From positions 928,501 to 992,500 of the forward strand of contig NC_134677.1 of assembly GCF_024713945.1 (NCBI RefSeq): a stretch of 64,000 nucleotides of DNA, written 5' to 3'. The translations under genes were made by a program, and so were the position numbers. This document shows positions 49,911-61,500 of this stretch, piece after piece (position 1 is the first letter of the stretch; the number at the start of each line of letters is the position of its first letter). A model generated the notes under the pieces. It saw nothing but the letters and a program-made list of their open reading frames with translations. It made no database searches and was not told the origin of the DNA. This DNA comes from Dermatophagoides farinae. Its lineage: Eukaryota; Arthropoda; Arachnida; Sarcoptiformes; Pyroglyphidae.

Positions 49911-51084
49911 TTCTAATGGTTCGTATTTGAATTCTGCAATATTTATAAATTCAATTTTTATTGATCATAATCTTTTTTTCTTTTACAGAATCCAAACATT
50001 CATTCATTCATTCATTTATCATGTTAATCACTCATCACGTATAAAAATTTGCAATTTCCATTCTCAACTACAACAACAACAACGACAACTATAACGACAA
50101 TTTTCAAAAAAGACAAAACACAAAATTCATTCATTCACCATTGTTATATTATTGAAACTCCAATGAATTCATTGTAGTCATTGAATTTCGAGACATACAC
50201 ACACACACACACACAGAAACAACGAAAAATAACCATACAACCAATCTATCTACCTGTGTATATAAATAATGAAAAAAACTATTCAATTCGTGTTTTTTTT
50301 TCTATTTTCTTTTCCAATTTTTTTTTCTCTCGTTTGTTTCAATTTAATTTTGTTATTATTATTATTATTATTATCATTGATAATGAAACATTTCATTCAA
50401 TTAATCCCTGTTTTAGAAGAATTTTGAATTTAACCAATCATCATCATCATTATCATCATAATCGATCAATAGATTGATCAATCTCATACGCATTATATAA
50501 ATGAAATAGCCAAAACAAAAAAAAAATGGAAAAATCAATTTGCATCTTGTCATTCATTCATTCATTCATTCATTGATCATCGATAATTAGGATTTTTATT
50601 CCGTTGTTGTTTGATTTTGTTGATCATTTTTTTTTCTCAATTCTCCTGGTTTTTTTCACAATTTTTTTCTTTCATTATTAATCAAATTATGTATTCAAAT
50701 TATTATTAATTTTTCAAATTTCTAGGCATTTCTTTTTTTCGTTTGTTTGTTTGTCTGTCTATCTGTCTCTCTGTTTTTTTTTGAATTTTCATTTTTTTCT
50801 GCTCTCCAATAGGCAATTATTGTCGGCCATTGTCTTTTTTTTCTATAGAAAATTGATCATCATTATCGATTTGATTATCGATTATCTCATACACACACAC
50901 CCACACACAAATATGAAATATTTTGTATTATAAAATATGAATGAATGTGTTGCTTCGATTATCGATTTTATTCATTATTTTATTTCCAATTTTCATTAAT
51001 AATTAAAATAATCATTGAAATGAATTGAATTTTTTTTTTTGGATTTCAATTGATCACACCCATCACCCTGTTGTTGTTGTTGAT
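49911..51084. other. Convergent intergenic region, FoxP / carbonic anhydrase
   Basis: About 1.2 kb between two converging stop codons. It must carry the 3' UTRs of both genes. It contains CA (50197-50214), TTA (50352-50372) and ATTC arrays (50552-50573). I see no good AATAAA on the plus strand for FoxP here. Two TTTATT sites (50967-50972, 50979-50984) are AATAAA on the minus strand, about 100 bases past the carbonic anhydrase stop. Confidence 0.6.
50967..50984 (-). terminator. Candidate poly(A) signals of the carbonic anhydrase gene
   Basis: Two minus-strand AATAAA hexamers (50972-50967 and 50984-50979) lie 100-118 bases beyond the stop codon at 51085-51087. Spacing is suitable, but the hexamer is common in this AT-rich DNA. 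Confidence 0.4.
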
Positions 51085-51336
51085 TCATTTGAACATGTAG
51101 ATTTTTGAAATGGTCAAAAATGCCACAATATCAACGATGATTAAAGTGAAAATGATTACCATTGTAATATTGACACTATTCTTGTGAGGTGGATGATTAT
51201 CACCACTACCACCGCCGGCATTATTATTCAAAAATGAACATTCAATACGACGGCCATTTGGTTCTTGTAAACGGCGAAAATTATTGCCAATTTTTTTGCC
51301 AGATTTGTGATCGATTACGTTCAAGAATTTTTCATA
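51085..51336 (-). CDS. Carbonic anhydrase exon 5 (C-terminal anchor)
   Basis: Encodes YEKFLNVIDHKSG, NNFRRLQEPNGRRIECSF, a Gly/Asn-rich linker and a hydrophobic helix (TMVIIFTLIIVDIVAFLTI) ending KIYMFK and TGA. The helix indicates a type I membrane protein and not a soluble enzyme. Confidence 0.85.
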   Translation of the reverse strand, partial: YEKFLNVIDHKSGKKIGNNFRRLQEPNGRRIECSFLNNNAGGGSGDNHPPHKNSVNITMVIIFTLIIVDIVAFLTISKIYMFK

Positions 51337-52351
51337 CTAAATAATCAAGTGTAGAATTGGATGAAATGAAATGAAATAAAATTCATTCATTCAAACTATA
51401 ATGATTGATACCTGATTGAATTCAATTTCATTTGGATCATCCATTATTAACCATGTTACATTTGATGTACATGGTGGTGTTGTAACTGATCCATGATAAC
51501 GATAAAAACTTGCAGTATTATTTGGCAACAACAATTGTAATATTAACTGGTCTTGTAAATCAATTGAATGATTTGTATGTGTGGTTTGTAGTTGTTGAAT
51601 TTTTTTGCTTATAATATCGAAACCAGGATTATAATCATTATCATTTTTATTGATATTAAAAAATATTGCCAATACTGCCACATTACCATTACGTGCATCC
51701 AATGCTTGATTGTATGATCGATATTTTTTATTATTATAATGAATGAGATGCATCTGCAAATTTTTTTCCAATAAAATTAGTCACAAGAAACAGAAAAAAA
51801 ATTTTTTACACTCACTTCAATCGGATAAATATGACCATTAATACGATGTTCTGAACCAATTTTTGGATCGATTCCCCAATGAAAATGAAATTGTTCCAAT
51901 GCAAATTCTTCATCATTCAATGCTGATCCAGTAATGGTAGGCACCAAGATTGAATTGCCAATATAATCAAATTGAACTATTAAGGAAAAAACGGACATTA
52001 TCTGAAAACTTGACAATTCAATAAATACCTGAACGTCCATGATTAGTGGCACGAAAATTCGCGCTAGGTTGATTATAATTACGAAATTCAATTTTTAATG
52101 ATTCATTGAATATAAGATCAGTGTAACGAATATTGATTGGTGATTGATTAATATCATCACATTCTTTGCTCACATCTGACCATGATTTTTGATCTGAAAT
52201 CAATACGATAATGATTGATCAAACTATCCATTTCAAACTTACCATTATAAGTCCATTTTTGAAATGCATCAACCTCGATTTCATAATAATGGTGTAATAT
52301 CAAAATGAATGTGAATAGCGAAAATTTGTTCATCGAATTATTGATGGACAT
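51085..52351 (-). CDS. Membrane-anchored alpha-type carbonic anhydrase, five exons
   Basis: Zinc enzyme converting CO2 and water to bicarbonate and a proton, predicted on the outer cell surface. Exons (minus): 52351-52243, 52193-52029, 51976-51816, 51753-51412, 51336-51085, all GT-AG and in phase, giving 342 residues. Order: hydrophobic signal segment (FSLFTFILILHHYY), SPINI, NHGRSG, QFHFHWG with two zinc His, GSEHRI, then MHLIHYN with the third zinc His, GSVTTPPCTSNVTW with the catalytic Thr, NNFRRLQEPNGR, and one C-terminal transmembrane helix (VIIFTLIIVDIVAFLTI) with a short cytoplasmic end. Cys in SKECDD and TPPC can form the disulphide typical of extracellular members. The proton-shuttle His of the N-x-G-H motif appears to be Arg. 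The domain plan resembles vertebrate CA12/CA14. MSINNS or the second Met (MNKF) may be the start. Confidence 0.92.
51412..51753 (-). CDS. Carbonic anhydrase exon 4 (third zinc His, catalytic Thr)
   Basis: Exactly 114 codons, phase 0 to 0. It opens MHLIHYN, corresponding to the ELHLVHWN segment with the third zinc His, and contains GSVTTPPCTSNVTWLI with the catalytic Thr and conserved Cys. An Asn/Asp insertion (NKNDNDYN) lies in the middle. Confidence 0.92.
51816..51976 (-). CDS. Carbonic anhydrase exon 3 (first two zinc His)
   Basis: Encodes VQFDYIGNSILVPTITGSAL then NDEEFALEQFHFHWGIDPK and IGSEHRINGHIYPIE. HFH supplies two zinc ligands and GSEH the conserved Glu-His. It leaves in phase 0 at a GTGAGT donor. 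Confidence 0.92.
52029..52193 (-). CDS. Carbonic anhydrase exon 2
   Basis: Encodes DQKSWSDVSKECDDINQSPI onward through FRNYNQPSANFRATNHGRS. It includes the conserved QSPINI and the segment around the N-x-G-H motif. It enters and leaves in phase 1, with acceptor TTTCAG and donor GTATTT. Confidence 0.88.
52243..52351 (-). CDS. Carbonic anhydrase exon 1 (signal peptide)
   Basis: Encodes MSINNSMNKFSLFTFILILH then HYYEIEVDAFQKWTYN and ends at a GTAAGT donor in phase 1. The hydrophobic core fits a secretion signal with cleavage near VDA. FQKWTYN is the start of the mature enzyme. Confidence 0.82.
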
Positions 52352-52936
52352 TATTCACCGATTGATGATGGCAACCAAACAGCTTAGAGATTTGTGTATC
52401 CACGTTGACAATGAGAAAATCGAATGATGGAAAAAAATTGGGTCTGACCATTTTTTTTTTTTTGTTCGATCCAATTCTTATGGTGTGAAATAAAATGATT
52501 GATTGTTCTATTACTACCAGTACACTGTTTTTTTTTCATTCTCATGAATATTTTTAATCATATTTTCGTCCGGTGGTCGTGTTTTCGTTTTTGGATCGAT
52601 ATTGATTCATTTTGATATATTTTTTTTTGTCATGTCAATATTTCATTGATTGATTATGATAAACAATTTGTGATTGCCAAAAAAAAAATGTTACATTTCC
52701 ATTTCTGACCTTCAATCGTTTTATTTTAGCTAAATTAAAAAAAAATGTCAACGAAAAAAAAATCAATTTCAAATTGTTTAGTTATTGTTTACAACAATAG
52801 ATGGCGACAGAGTTGCTAGAAATATTTTTTTTTCTTTCAAAGAATTTCGAAATTGTTTTTCATTCTGAATAGAAAAAAAAAACAAAAAAAAGAATTCACC
52901 ACATTCCCTAGACAAAAAAAAATGTCATAATGATTC
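52352..52936. other. Upstream region of the carbonic anhydrase gene
   Basis: Presumed promoter and 5' UTR for the minus-strand enzyme. AGATGGCGACAG at 52799-52810 resembles a YY1/Pho site (ATGGCG core), about 450 bases upstream of the start codon. No TATA box with convincing spacing was noted. Confidence 0.4.
52799..52808 (+). promoter_or_regulatory. YY1/Pho-like AGATGGCGAC motif
   Basis: Matches the YY1/Pho core ATGGCG with preceding AG. It lies between the carbonic anhydrase start and a small minus-strand open frame. Assignment is by motif only. Confidence 0.25.
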
Positions 52937-53170
52937 TTAGGAATTTTGTCCACAATCAAAATTCATTGTACTGTCGATTGATATCAACGCAAATGTTATG
53001 TAATACTGCGAATACACATAGCTATTATTAGCCATCTTAATTCCAGTATAGTATACCAGTACAAGAAATCCATAAATGAATGGAAGCCAAAATTCTTGCG
53101 AAAAAAAAATCAACAAGAATTCAGTATAACAGAATTGACATTTTACCATTTTCACACTACATGTGGACAT
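52937..53170 (-). CDS. Small hypothetical ORF with one hydrophobic segment
   Basis: A 77-codon open frame that, unusually here, is not made of simple repeats. It begins MSTCSVKMVKCQFC, has a likely membrane segment (FWLPFIYGFLVLVYY) and ends STMNFDCGQNS. The family is not recognised. TTTTTTTTTCGCAAG inside could be a splice acceptor (minus strand, near 53097), in which case only the part from FWLPF onward is an exon. Chance cannot be excluded. Confidence 0.2.
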   Translation of the reverse strand: MSTCSVKMVKCQFCYTEFLLIFFSQEFWLPFIYGFLVLVYYTGIKMANNSYVYSQYYITFALISIDSTMNFDCGQNS

Positions 53171-53934
53171 TCTCTCTTTGTGTGTGTGTGATGTTCAGTA
53201 TGGCTTCTAATCTATTTTCATCTATTAGATTTCTTTCTATGGATCATCATCATCATCATCATCATCATTTGTGTCCGGTTCTGTCAATTAGGATATTCAA
53301 TTGCCAGTGCTTGCAATGAATTCTAATTCTACTACTGCTATTTGGTTTATTGCCATTTGAATCACAATTCCACACAATTCATCATTATGGTGATTCTGTG
53401 CTAGAATTTTTTTTTTCTTTTTCATTCTTTATTCATTCGTATTCATGTCAACTAACTGACTTTTGTTTTTTTCCTATTTTTGTTGTTGTTGTTGTTTGCG
53501 ATTATATAATAATGAAGAGTTCTTATTTTTTTTTCTTTTGGTTGGTCTATAATTCCATTTCACAATAATGATGATATGCATCACACATATTTGCGTCAAT
53601 TGTCATATTTGGACCAGAAAACAAAAAATTTCCCATCCTCTTTATAATGAGGATTGATTTTTTTTTTGTTTGCTGCTAAAATGGCCAAGAGTTTTTAAAT
53701 GTGAATATTCTTAATTCATATATGACTTTTGAATATGAATGTCATGCGTCAAATAATATTATCATGTTTAGCGACCAAGTTTTTCTGTTGTTGTTGTTGT
53801 TGGTTTGCAGAATTTTTTTTTTTGTTTTGTTTAACAAATACACAAGAATTTTTTTTTTTTGCGCAGAAAGCCAACCAACCAGCATCATCATGTTATTGTT
53901 GGTTGGTCGGTATATTGTGCATTGTTATTATTCG

Positions 53935-53965
<31 letters not shown>

Positions 53966-55423
53966 ATTGCTGTTTTTCATTGCATTCTTGGAACATGTTT
54001 ACGCGTGTGTGTGTGTGTGTTCAAAACAGCCAAAAAAAACTTTGTTTCCGTAACAGAAATATATTATTGCCAAAGCTCAAAAAGAAAAAAACTCTTTTTG
54101 AGTCCACAAAAATAAATGCCGAATTTTAAAAAATTAAACTATACTGCTACTGTACCGAAAATTGTTGGTCCAAATGGAACAGTTGTTAATAGAGAGAGTG
54201 GAAAAAAGAATTGAAAATATACAAAAATTCTCTTACAAAATATTGTTATGGCTTCCTTTTTCGTTTCATCATCAATAATCAATGTATAAGCAATGTGTAT
54301 ATATCATTATGGTGGTTCCAGAATTTTATCCATCATACCACTACCATCATTGATGAGTTTAAGAATTTTTTTTTTTCATCCATTCGTTTGGATTCTAGGT
54401 TCATCGAGTTTGCGTTGATTGAATCAAACTAGAATTTTTTTTTCTTCTTCTTCTTCTTAGTTTTTTTTTCATCGTCGAAATATATCTAGCTCATATAACG
54501 AACAATTCTTTTTGTCGTCTGATCTTTGTATGTCTGATCGCATTGTTGTAGTAGTAGTGTAATGGCCATTAGAATCGATACAGAATATCATCAGAATAGT
54601 AGTAGCACTATCAACATCATCATTATATTCCAATATAATAACGAATAGGTCCAACAAACATTTATTCGTCGCTCCTTTTTTTTTCTTTCATCTTTTGTTA
54701 TTATTATTGTTGTTGTTGTTGTTGTTGTTTTTGTTCCAGAACCGAACCAATTTCTAAAAACGAATCTTATAACTAAAACTAGCGCGCGCATCATTTACAA
54801 AATAGACGACAACCAAATCGTGTGTGTCTGCAGTTGTGTAATGTCAATTATGATGATGATGATTATTTTGATAGCTGGCAATTACATCGTACACAGACAC
54901 ACACACACACATTGATATCAACCAAACCAACCTAACCGACAGACCGACCGACCGACCGACGATTGTTTTCATACATTTTTTTTCCAATATTTCAATCATC
55001 AGCTGTTTATGAAATGATTCTGTTTTATATTACCAGATTTTTACCGGATTCAGGATTTATTCTACTCAACTAACAACAACAAAAACAGTGTGTCTGTATG
55101 ACAAATTATTCTGTGTAGAATAAATGTGAAAAACTTTTAAATTTATTCAAAATTAATTCTTTTTATTTCGCCAACATCTGAATCCATCATCATTTAATCA
55201 TCATTGTAAACTTTTTATTTTTACTGTGAAAAAAAACTATCATTCATCAATGTTCATGTAGTCGTCATCAATCTCAATAAAATTTTCTCAAAATTTTTTT
55301 TTTTAGTCAAACAAAATAACCTCGATAATGATGACAACAACAGAAAATTGAGATCAAAATTTGCTCATGGATTCTGAATATTCTGTTTTGCTAAATTTTG
55401 AAAAAAAAATTCTCTATGGACTT

Positions 55424-55466
<43 letters not shown>

Positions 55467-58157
55467 TCATGGGTGTGTAGATTGTGTTTGTGACATTTTT
55501 TTTTATTATCATCCACATTCATAATTTTATTTGTATTTTTCCTCGGTGTGTGTGTGGGTGTGTTTCAAGTTTCATCATCATTTCAACATAAAGTGGAAAA
55601 ACTTGTTAAACAGAAAAATAATTTTTCTGACAAAATAAAAAAAAAGAAGTGATGATCAAAAAAAAGCAGTGAACATAAAAAATGTAAAAGAAATTTTCTC
55701 CAGTGTTTACGTAAAAATTTCTTGAGAAAAAAAAATTTTTTTTTTTCATTTCACCCAACAACGAAATGTCAACGACAAATGATGATGACGACAACGAAAT
55801 AAACACCAGAAAAAAATAGTCAAGACAGACATTGAAATAAGTTTTTTTTTTCGCTTCTGTTTATTTTTTTCGTCGATCCACAATGATCCAGTAACACAGT
55901 GGAAAACTTTCAACAACAACAATGAAATTTTTTTTTCCAGAATTAGAGTTGCAAGAATAAATCCAATTACTGTCAAATGATTGAAGAAGAATAAAAAAGA
56001 AGAATTCAATTCAATTCAATTCTTTGATGATGATGTTGTTGAACTAACCTAACCAACAAGACTGAAAAAACACTGTGTTTTGTTTGTTATTTTGACCTTT
56101 TTTTTCCACTATAAAGCCATGGTGTTTGTGTGTGTGTGAGTGATTGACTTTTATCTATATATACAGCAAATTGATCTATCCAACCAACCAACCAACCAAC
56201 TAACCGACAAAACCGACAAAAAAAATTGCTGATAAAAAAAAACATTACATTACAAAGATTAAAGCTAATTAATTTTTCAATTTAGAAACAGAATTGAAAA
56301 CAACAACAACAACAATAACGAAAAAAACTTCATAATTCCATCAAGCTCAAATGAAAAGCAGCAACAACAACATATATGACGGTATTTTGAATCGGCCATT
56401 TTTTTTCATTGCTGAACGAACGAAAAAAACTTTATTCAATTGATCCGATTCGCTATGGGAATTTATTTATAGTTTTTTTTTTGCTTTTTTTCCGTTTTTT
56501 GTTCCATCAATATATCGATTTTCAAAGTAAAGTTTTCCTTCATTCTTTCACTGTGTGTGTGTGTATGTGTATGTGGAATTTGACGCTATCCGAACCAAAC
56601 TTCACGGTATATTATTATTTATATGAACGCAAAAATAGCTGAAACAGTGAATAATGTCGACAAAAAAAACGATGATTGTAACATCAGCTAAATGAATGAA
56701 TGGATGGAAAAAAAATTCTTAAATGAATAAATTTGAATAAAATTATAATGCGAATGAAAAAAAAACCAGTCCACATCAACGACAACAACAACAACAAAAA
56801 AAGGTGCCAAGAATCGACCATCGGCTAAATGTGTGTGTGTGTGTGGACAAAACAACAACAACAACAACAACAAAAACGACGACAAAAAAATATTGCCAAT
56901 TGAAAAGTTGAAAAACTATTCAAAAGTTGACCAAATATGCACATTTTTCATGTTTCAAAATGAATCGAAATTTCCATTTTGTTTTCGTTGTTTAAATCAT
57001 CATCATCATCATTTTAAATTCAAATTTTTGTTTCACATTCAAATCTTTGTGTTTGTGAAATAATGCCTTTTTTCGTTCATGCTATAAGTGCCTTCTTCCT
57101 ATAGACAAATATACACACACACACACGAGCAAACACATTGTTTGTTTGTTTTTTTTTCAAACATTCGATTCATCCATTGTCAACATCATGATAACTGAAT
57201 GGTGTGATCATCATCATTTGGATTTACTTTCCGTTTTCTCGCTCTCTTTCTTGCTCTTGATTAGACTGTCATCACCAATATCACCAGTGTCGCCGGTATT
57301 TGTTATTCACTTCCGTTTCGAATCAAAAACAAAAACAAAAAAAATGAAACAATGACATCAAATAGCTACTTGAATTTCAAAAACTGAAAAATTTTCTTCT
57401 TCATTTCTTGTGTTTTGTTCGTCTTCTTCGTTTGATTTCAGTGTTTTGGTGTGTGTGTTTGTTTTTTTTTTTTGTTAGTGTATAAGAATGTTGATGTTCC
57501 AAATATTTGGAACCATATATTCTTGTGTGTGTATGTGTGTGTTTGGGTGATTCTATTTTTTTGGTTTCATTCATTTATTCACTCAAAAAAAGTTGCTCAA
57601 TTGCGCAAAAATAATTCAAATAAGAAAGAAAAAAAAAGTTGAAATAAAAATTCCGTCTCATTTTTTTTATGTTTTCGGAAAATATTCCCTTAGGAAAAGT
57701 TTTCATCATCATCATCATCATTGTCATTCATTTTGTTGAATAATTTTTCTTCAATCAAAGAGGAAAAAATATGCAGATCAAAAATCATCATGTCGAAAAC
57801 AGAATATTCTTACATGAAATAATCATCATCATCGTCGTCAATAAAATATAGACGGCCGATAAAGAGCAAGAGCAAGAGAGAGCTAAACTAATTCTTTTAC
57901 GCTCGAAGAATTTTTTCGTTTTTCATTCTGATGATGATGATGATGATAATGTTCATCATCATTTGTTTGATGTTGTTCTGATAATGAGAAGTAAATGATG
58001 ATGATGATAGTAAATTCAGTTCAATTCATTATATTCACATGGCATATAGAAAAAAAAGTGATGGACGAATAAAATAAAATAAATTCATTGTCATTATTAC
58101 CAGAGCCAACAGATATAAATTTGGCAAAAAAAAACCAACCAACCACCACCATCATCA
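53171..58157. other. Intergenic, repeat-rich
   Basis: No exon recognised. It holds an ATC array (53246-53269), TTG array (53937-53964), CTT array (54439-54457), CCGA array (54937-54961), a 40-bp CA array (55425-55464), an AACC array (56180-56200) and CAA arrays (56782-56794, 56851-56871). Confidence 0.6.
55425..55464. repeat. (CA)20 microsatellite
   Basis: Uninterrupted CA dinucleotides over about 40 bases, the longest pure CA tract on the plus strand of the window. Confidence 0.85.
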
Positions 58158-58415
58158 ATGATGGAGAAATACAACATGATGATGAATATTATTAAATCAT
58201 CATCAAGCTGTCAACAACAACCACCACAACATCAACATGATCAAATTGAACAAAAATGTTGGCCAAAACCAAGACAAAAATGTCGAATAAAATATGTGCG
58301 ATTGAAATTGTTTGATTCAATTATCAATATTCAACACCATCATTGTTATCAAAAATATTTTCCAATGGATGATGATATCCAATTTAATAAATCATTAGCC
58401 TGTTTGTCTTTTTGA
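58158..58415 (+). CDS. Small hypothetical ORF, possibly 5' exon material
   Basis: An 85-codon frame from MMEKYNMMM to ACLSF with exon-like composition: no T runs, and mixed residues such as KCWPKPRQKCRIKYVRLKLF. No family recognised. It precedes the signal-peptide-like frame at 58507, and the whole 58140-58585 stretch lacks the T runs of surrounding DNA. It may therefore be an upstream ORF in a 5' leader instead of a separate gene. Confidence 0.2.
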   Translation: MMEKYNMMMNIIKSSSSCQQQPPQHQHDQIEQKCWPKPRQKCRIKYVRLKLFDSIINIQHHHCYQKYFPMDDDIQFNKSLACLSF

Positions 58416-58506
58416 TAAATTCTTCGACAACAACAACAACAGCAACAGTAGCAACAACCATTCCACAGCAACATTCAATCATCGATCATCGAAACAATCA
58501 TCAATA

Positions 58507-58585
58507 ATGAATTTATTCATCAGAATGTGGCCAACAATTTTTTTACACCATATTCTTTATGTTCAACTTTTATTAACATTATTAG
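58507..58585 (+). CDS. Candidate first coding exon encoding a signal peptide
   Basis: MNLFIRMWPTIFLHHILYVQ then LLLTLL is followed by a GTAAAT donor at 58586 in phase 1. The hydrophobic segment would serve as a signal peptide or signal anchor. The upstream leader (CAA-rich, few T runs) looks like transcribed 5' UTR. Downstream exons were not identified with confidence; the candidate terminal exon near 63400 is on the same strand but expects phase 2 entry, so an intervening exon would be required. Confidence 0.3.
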
Positions 58586-61500
58586 GTAAATGTTGTGCGA
58601 ACAAAAAAAAAATAAAATTCTTGAATAAGAAATTCTTGAAAATGAAATTCTATTTCCACAAAAAAAAACTAACAAAAATACTAAGCAAATATAAAAACAA
58701 AACAAAAAAAAATTTATGAATTTGTCATCATCATCATCATCATCATTGCCTTGAGGGCTATTTGACGATGATGATGATGATGTTTGATTCACTGTTTTTT
58801 CACTGAAAAAAATGGTATCTTGAACATTGTATTCTGCGTTCATTTTTTTTTTCTTCTTTTGAATTTGATTTTGTCTGTATACATGTATGGATACTGTTTC
58901 TTTGCAGTGGCAAAAAAAAAATCAATTTTTTTTCGTCGACTTGTCAAAACTGATTTCTTTTTGTTGTTGTTGTTGTTGTTGTTGTTGTGAATATGAATAT
59001 AAATATATATTGAAATGAATGAAAAAAGGCAAAATATTAATAGAGATCGATAAATGTCAAGAATGAAATGAAATTGAAATTGAATACGTGATCCACTACT
59101 ACTAACACTGCTATTGCTACTACTACTGGTGTTATTTTTTTTTTAATCAAGTCATCATCATCATATACATGAGTGGATTTTTTTTAGGCAAAAAAAATTA
59201 TCATCAAGATGATCATCTATGAAGCATCATCTTAGTCATGTTTTTTTTTGATTGAATAAAATTCAAATATGTAAGAATGAATGATCAATAAAAATGTCCA
59301 TCAAATTCTCCATGAAAAAAAAACAGAGAAATGAATGACTTGGAATGGTAGAGAGAGAGACAGAGAGCTAGAGCCAAGAATTTATTGTCAGTGTAAGTGA
59401 GTTTCTATTTGGTATTATAAGAATATATATATTCTATATGAATATATAAACAATACATGAATATGGCAATGTGTCATATTTTTTCCACTTTTATTTATTT
59501 ATTTTTTTATTTTTTTTGATGATGATGATGACAAATATTTACATAAGATTTATCATCATCATTTTTTTTCTGCCTGACTACTACTACTACTACTACTACC
59601 ACCAGAATTTGTTGTTTGCATCGAATTCTGTGTTGATCTGTGAAATTCCGTAACCCGTATCATTGTCATTGTTTTTTCGATTATATTAATTGAATATATA
59701 TATATAAAAAAAAGTTTTCTTCCCACCGTTTCTATAATATTGATTTAAAATTTTCAATTTTTTTTCAAATTTAAATTCTTTCAAATGTTAACAGAATTGA
59801 AATTTTCAATTATTTTTCCTCTGTGCATCTGCATGTGTATTAAGATTTGATTCTGCTGCTGCTGCTGCTGCTGGTATATCATGTGATTCTTGATTACAGA
59901 ACAACAACAAAAAAAAACAATTTTCTTTTTTCTTTACCTCAAAATAAATAATCAATGATCGATGTGTATATTGTTTTTTTCTTTTCTTTTCTTTTTTTTA
60001 CAATGGTGGTTTTGTTGTTGGTCATTTTTGACATTAATTTAATCAACTATGAAAACCACTTGGACAAACAACAAACACAAAAATAAAAAAAAACAATTGT
60101 GTGGTCCACAGATCCACTATCCACATGATTTTTTGGATTCCCGAAAACCAAGATGTTTGCCTATATTCTTTTCTCTATCATCATGATGCTGCTGGTTTTC
60201 ATTTTTGTTTTTTTTTTTTCGTTTTTTTTTGTTCTTGATTACATTGTCTTGTCCAATGTGTTGGCTATGTTTGTCTTAGTTCTTTTCATCATCATCATCA
60301 TTGGCTTTTTCTTCATTTTCTTTTTTCATCATCATCATCATCGGTTTGTACTAGAAAATTTATTCGTTTTCTCTCTCTTTCGCTCTGTTGTTGTTGATTG
60401 AGCATTTTTTTCGGCTTGCAGTTCTGTTCTGTTTTTCTTATTCAATATTCGGTGTTTGTTTGTTTATTTGCTTTTTCTTTTTATTTCTTGATCACAATTC
60501 AGTTGTTTACCGCTACAAAGATGACCACATCATCATCATCATTGTCATTGACTAGCTTAGTGGCCATTATTCAATGAAAATATCCAGTCATGTACAATTC
60601 AGTTAATTTTGTTGTTCAAAAAAAAAAAAAAAAAATATTCAAACTGTCACCGATAAATGGATTGAATGAGTGGAAAAAATAAATCAGAGAAAAAATGAAC
60701 TTTTGATACTTTGATATTTGATAAATAGTGGCAACACAAACAACGAATTGTAGAATTATGAAATAAATGAACAATAGTGCCAGCCACCGGTCTATTCTGT
60801 GTGTGTGCATGGTGATGATGATGTACAGAATAAAATAGAATCCAATCAATAATCTCTTATTACAATCCAATGACTTTTCCATTTCCATTTTTCATTGTGT
60901 GTGTGTGTGTGTCGTTTTTTTTTTGTTGGTGGTGGAAATATTGGCTCTCTATTAGAAAAAAAATGCCAAAATAGTAATCATCATCATCATCATCATCATT
61001 ACATAATAAATTTGGTTCATTATATTTTGGGCCATTTGTTTTACTCTGATGGTGCGTTGATATTTGCTATAAATTTTCTTCTATGAGGAATAAATCCGCC
61101 GAAAAAAATGTAGAATTTTTGTTTTATGACAAGAATAGAAAAAATATAATAACAGTGCAAGATTGATTTTTTTTTTCATATCCGAACAGAGTTTGTGTGA
61201 GGCGTTTCCGTGCTGGTCATTTATTTATTAATTTTTTTTGGCTGCTGTTGTCCACTACTGATTTTTTTTGGGAAGGGGAGGAAATGAACAACAACAAACG
61301 TAAAAAAATTATGAAAAATGTCAAAGTTGAGACTCACACACACACACACACACACAAATATGACGATGATTGTAAATGATACAAATGACAATAATAATAA
61401 TGATAACCTGGAAAAATTTATGGCTCAATTTATCTTTCTTTCTGGCTACCATTCTAGTATTACTACTAGTTTTTTTTACTGCTAGTTTTTATTATTGTTT

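Noticed and set aside
60616-60888. Minus-strand frame with several hydrophobic segments
   Set aside because: Hydrophobic segments arise readily from AT-rich DNA; it ends in poly-F, has no recognisable motif, and no splice context supports it.
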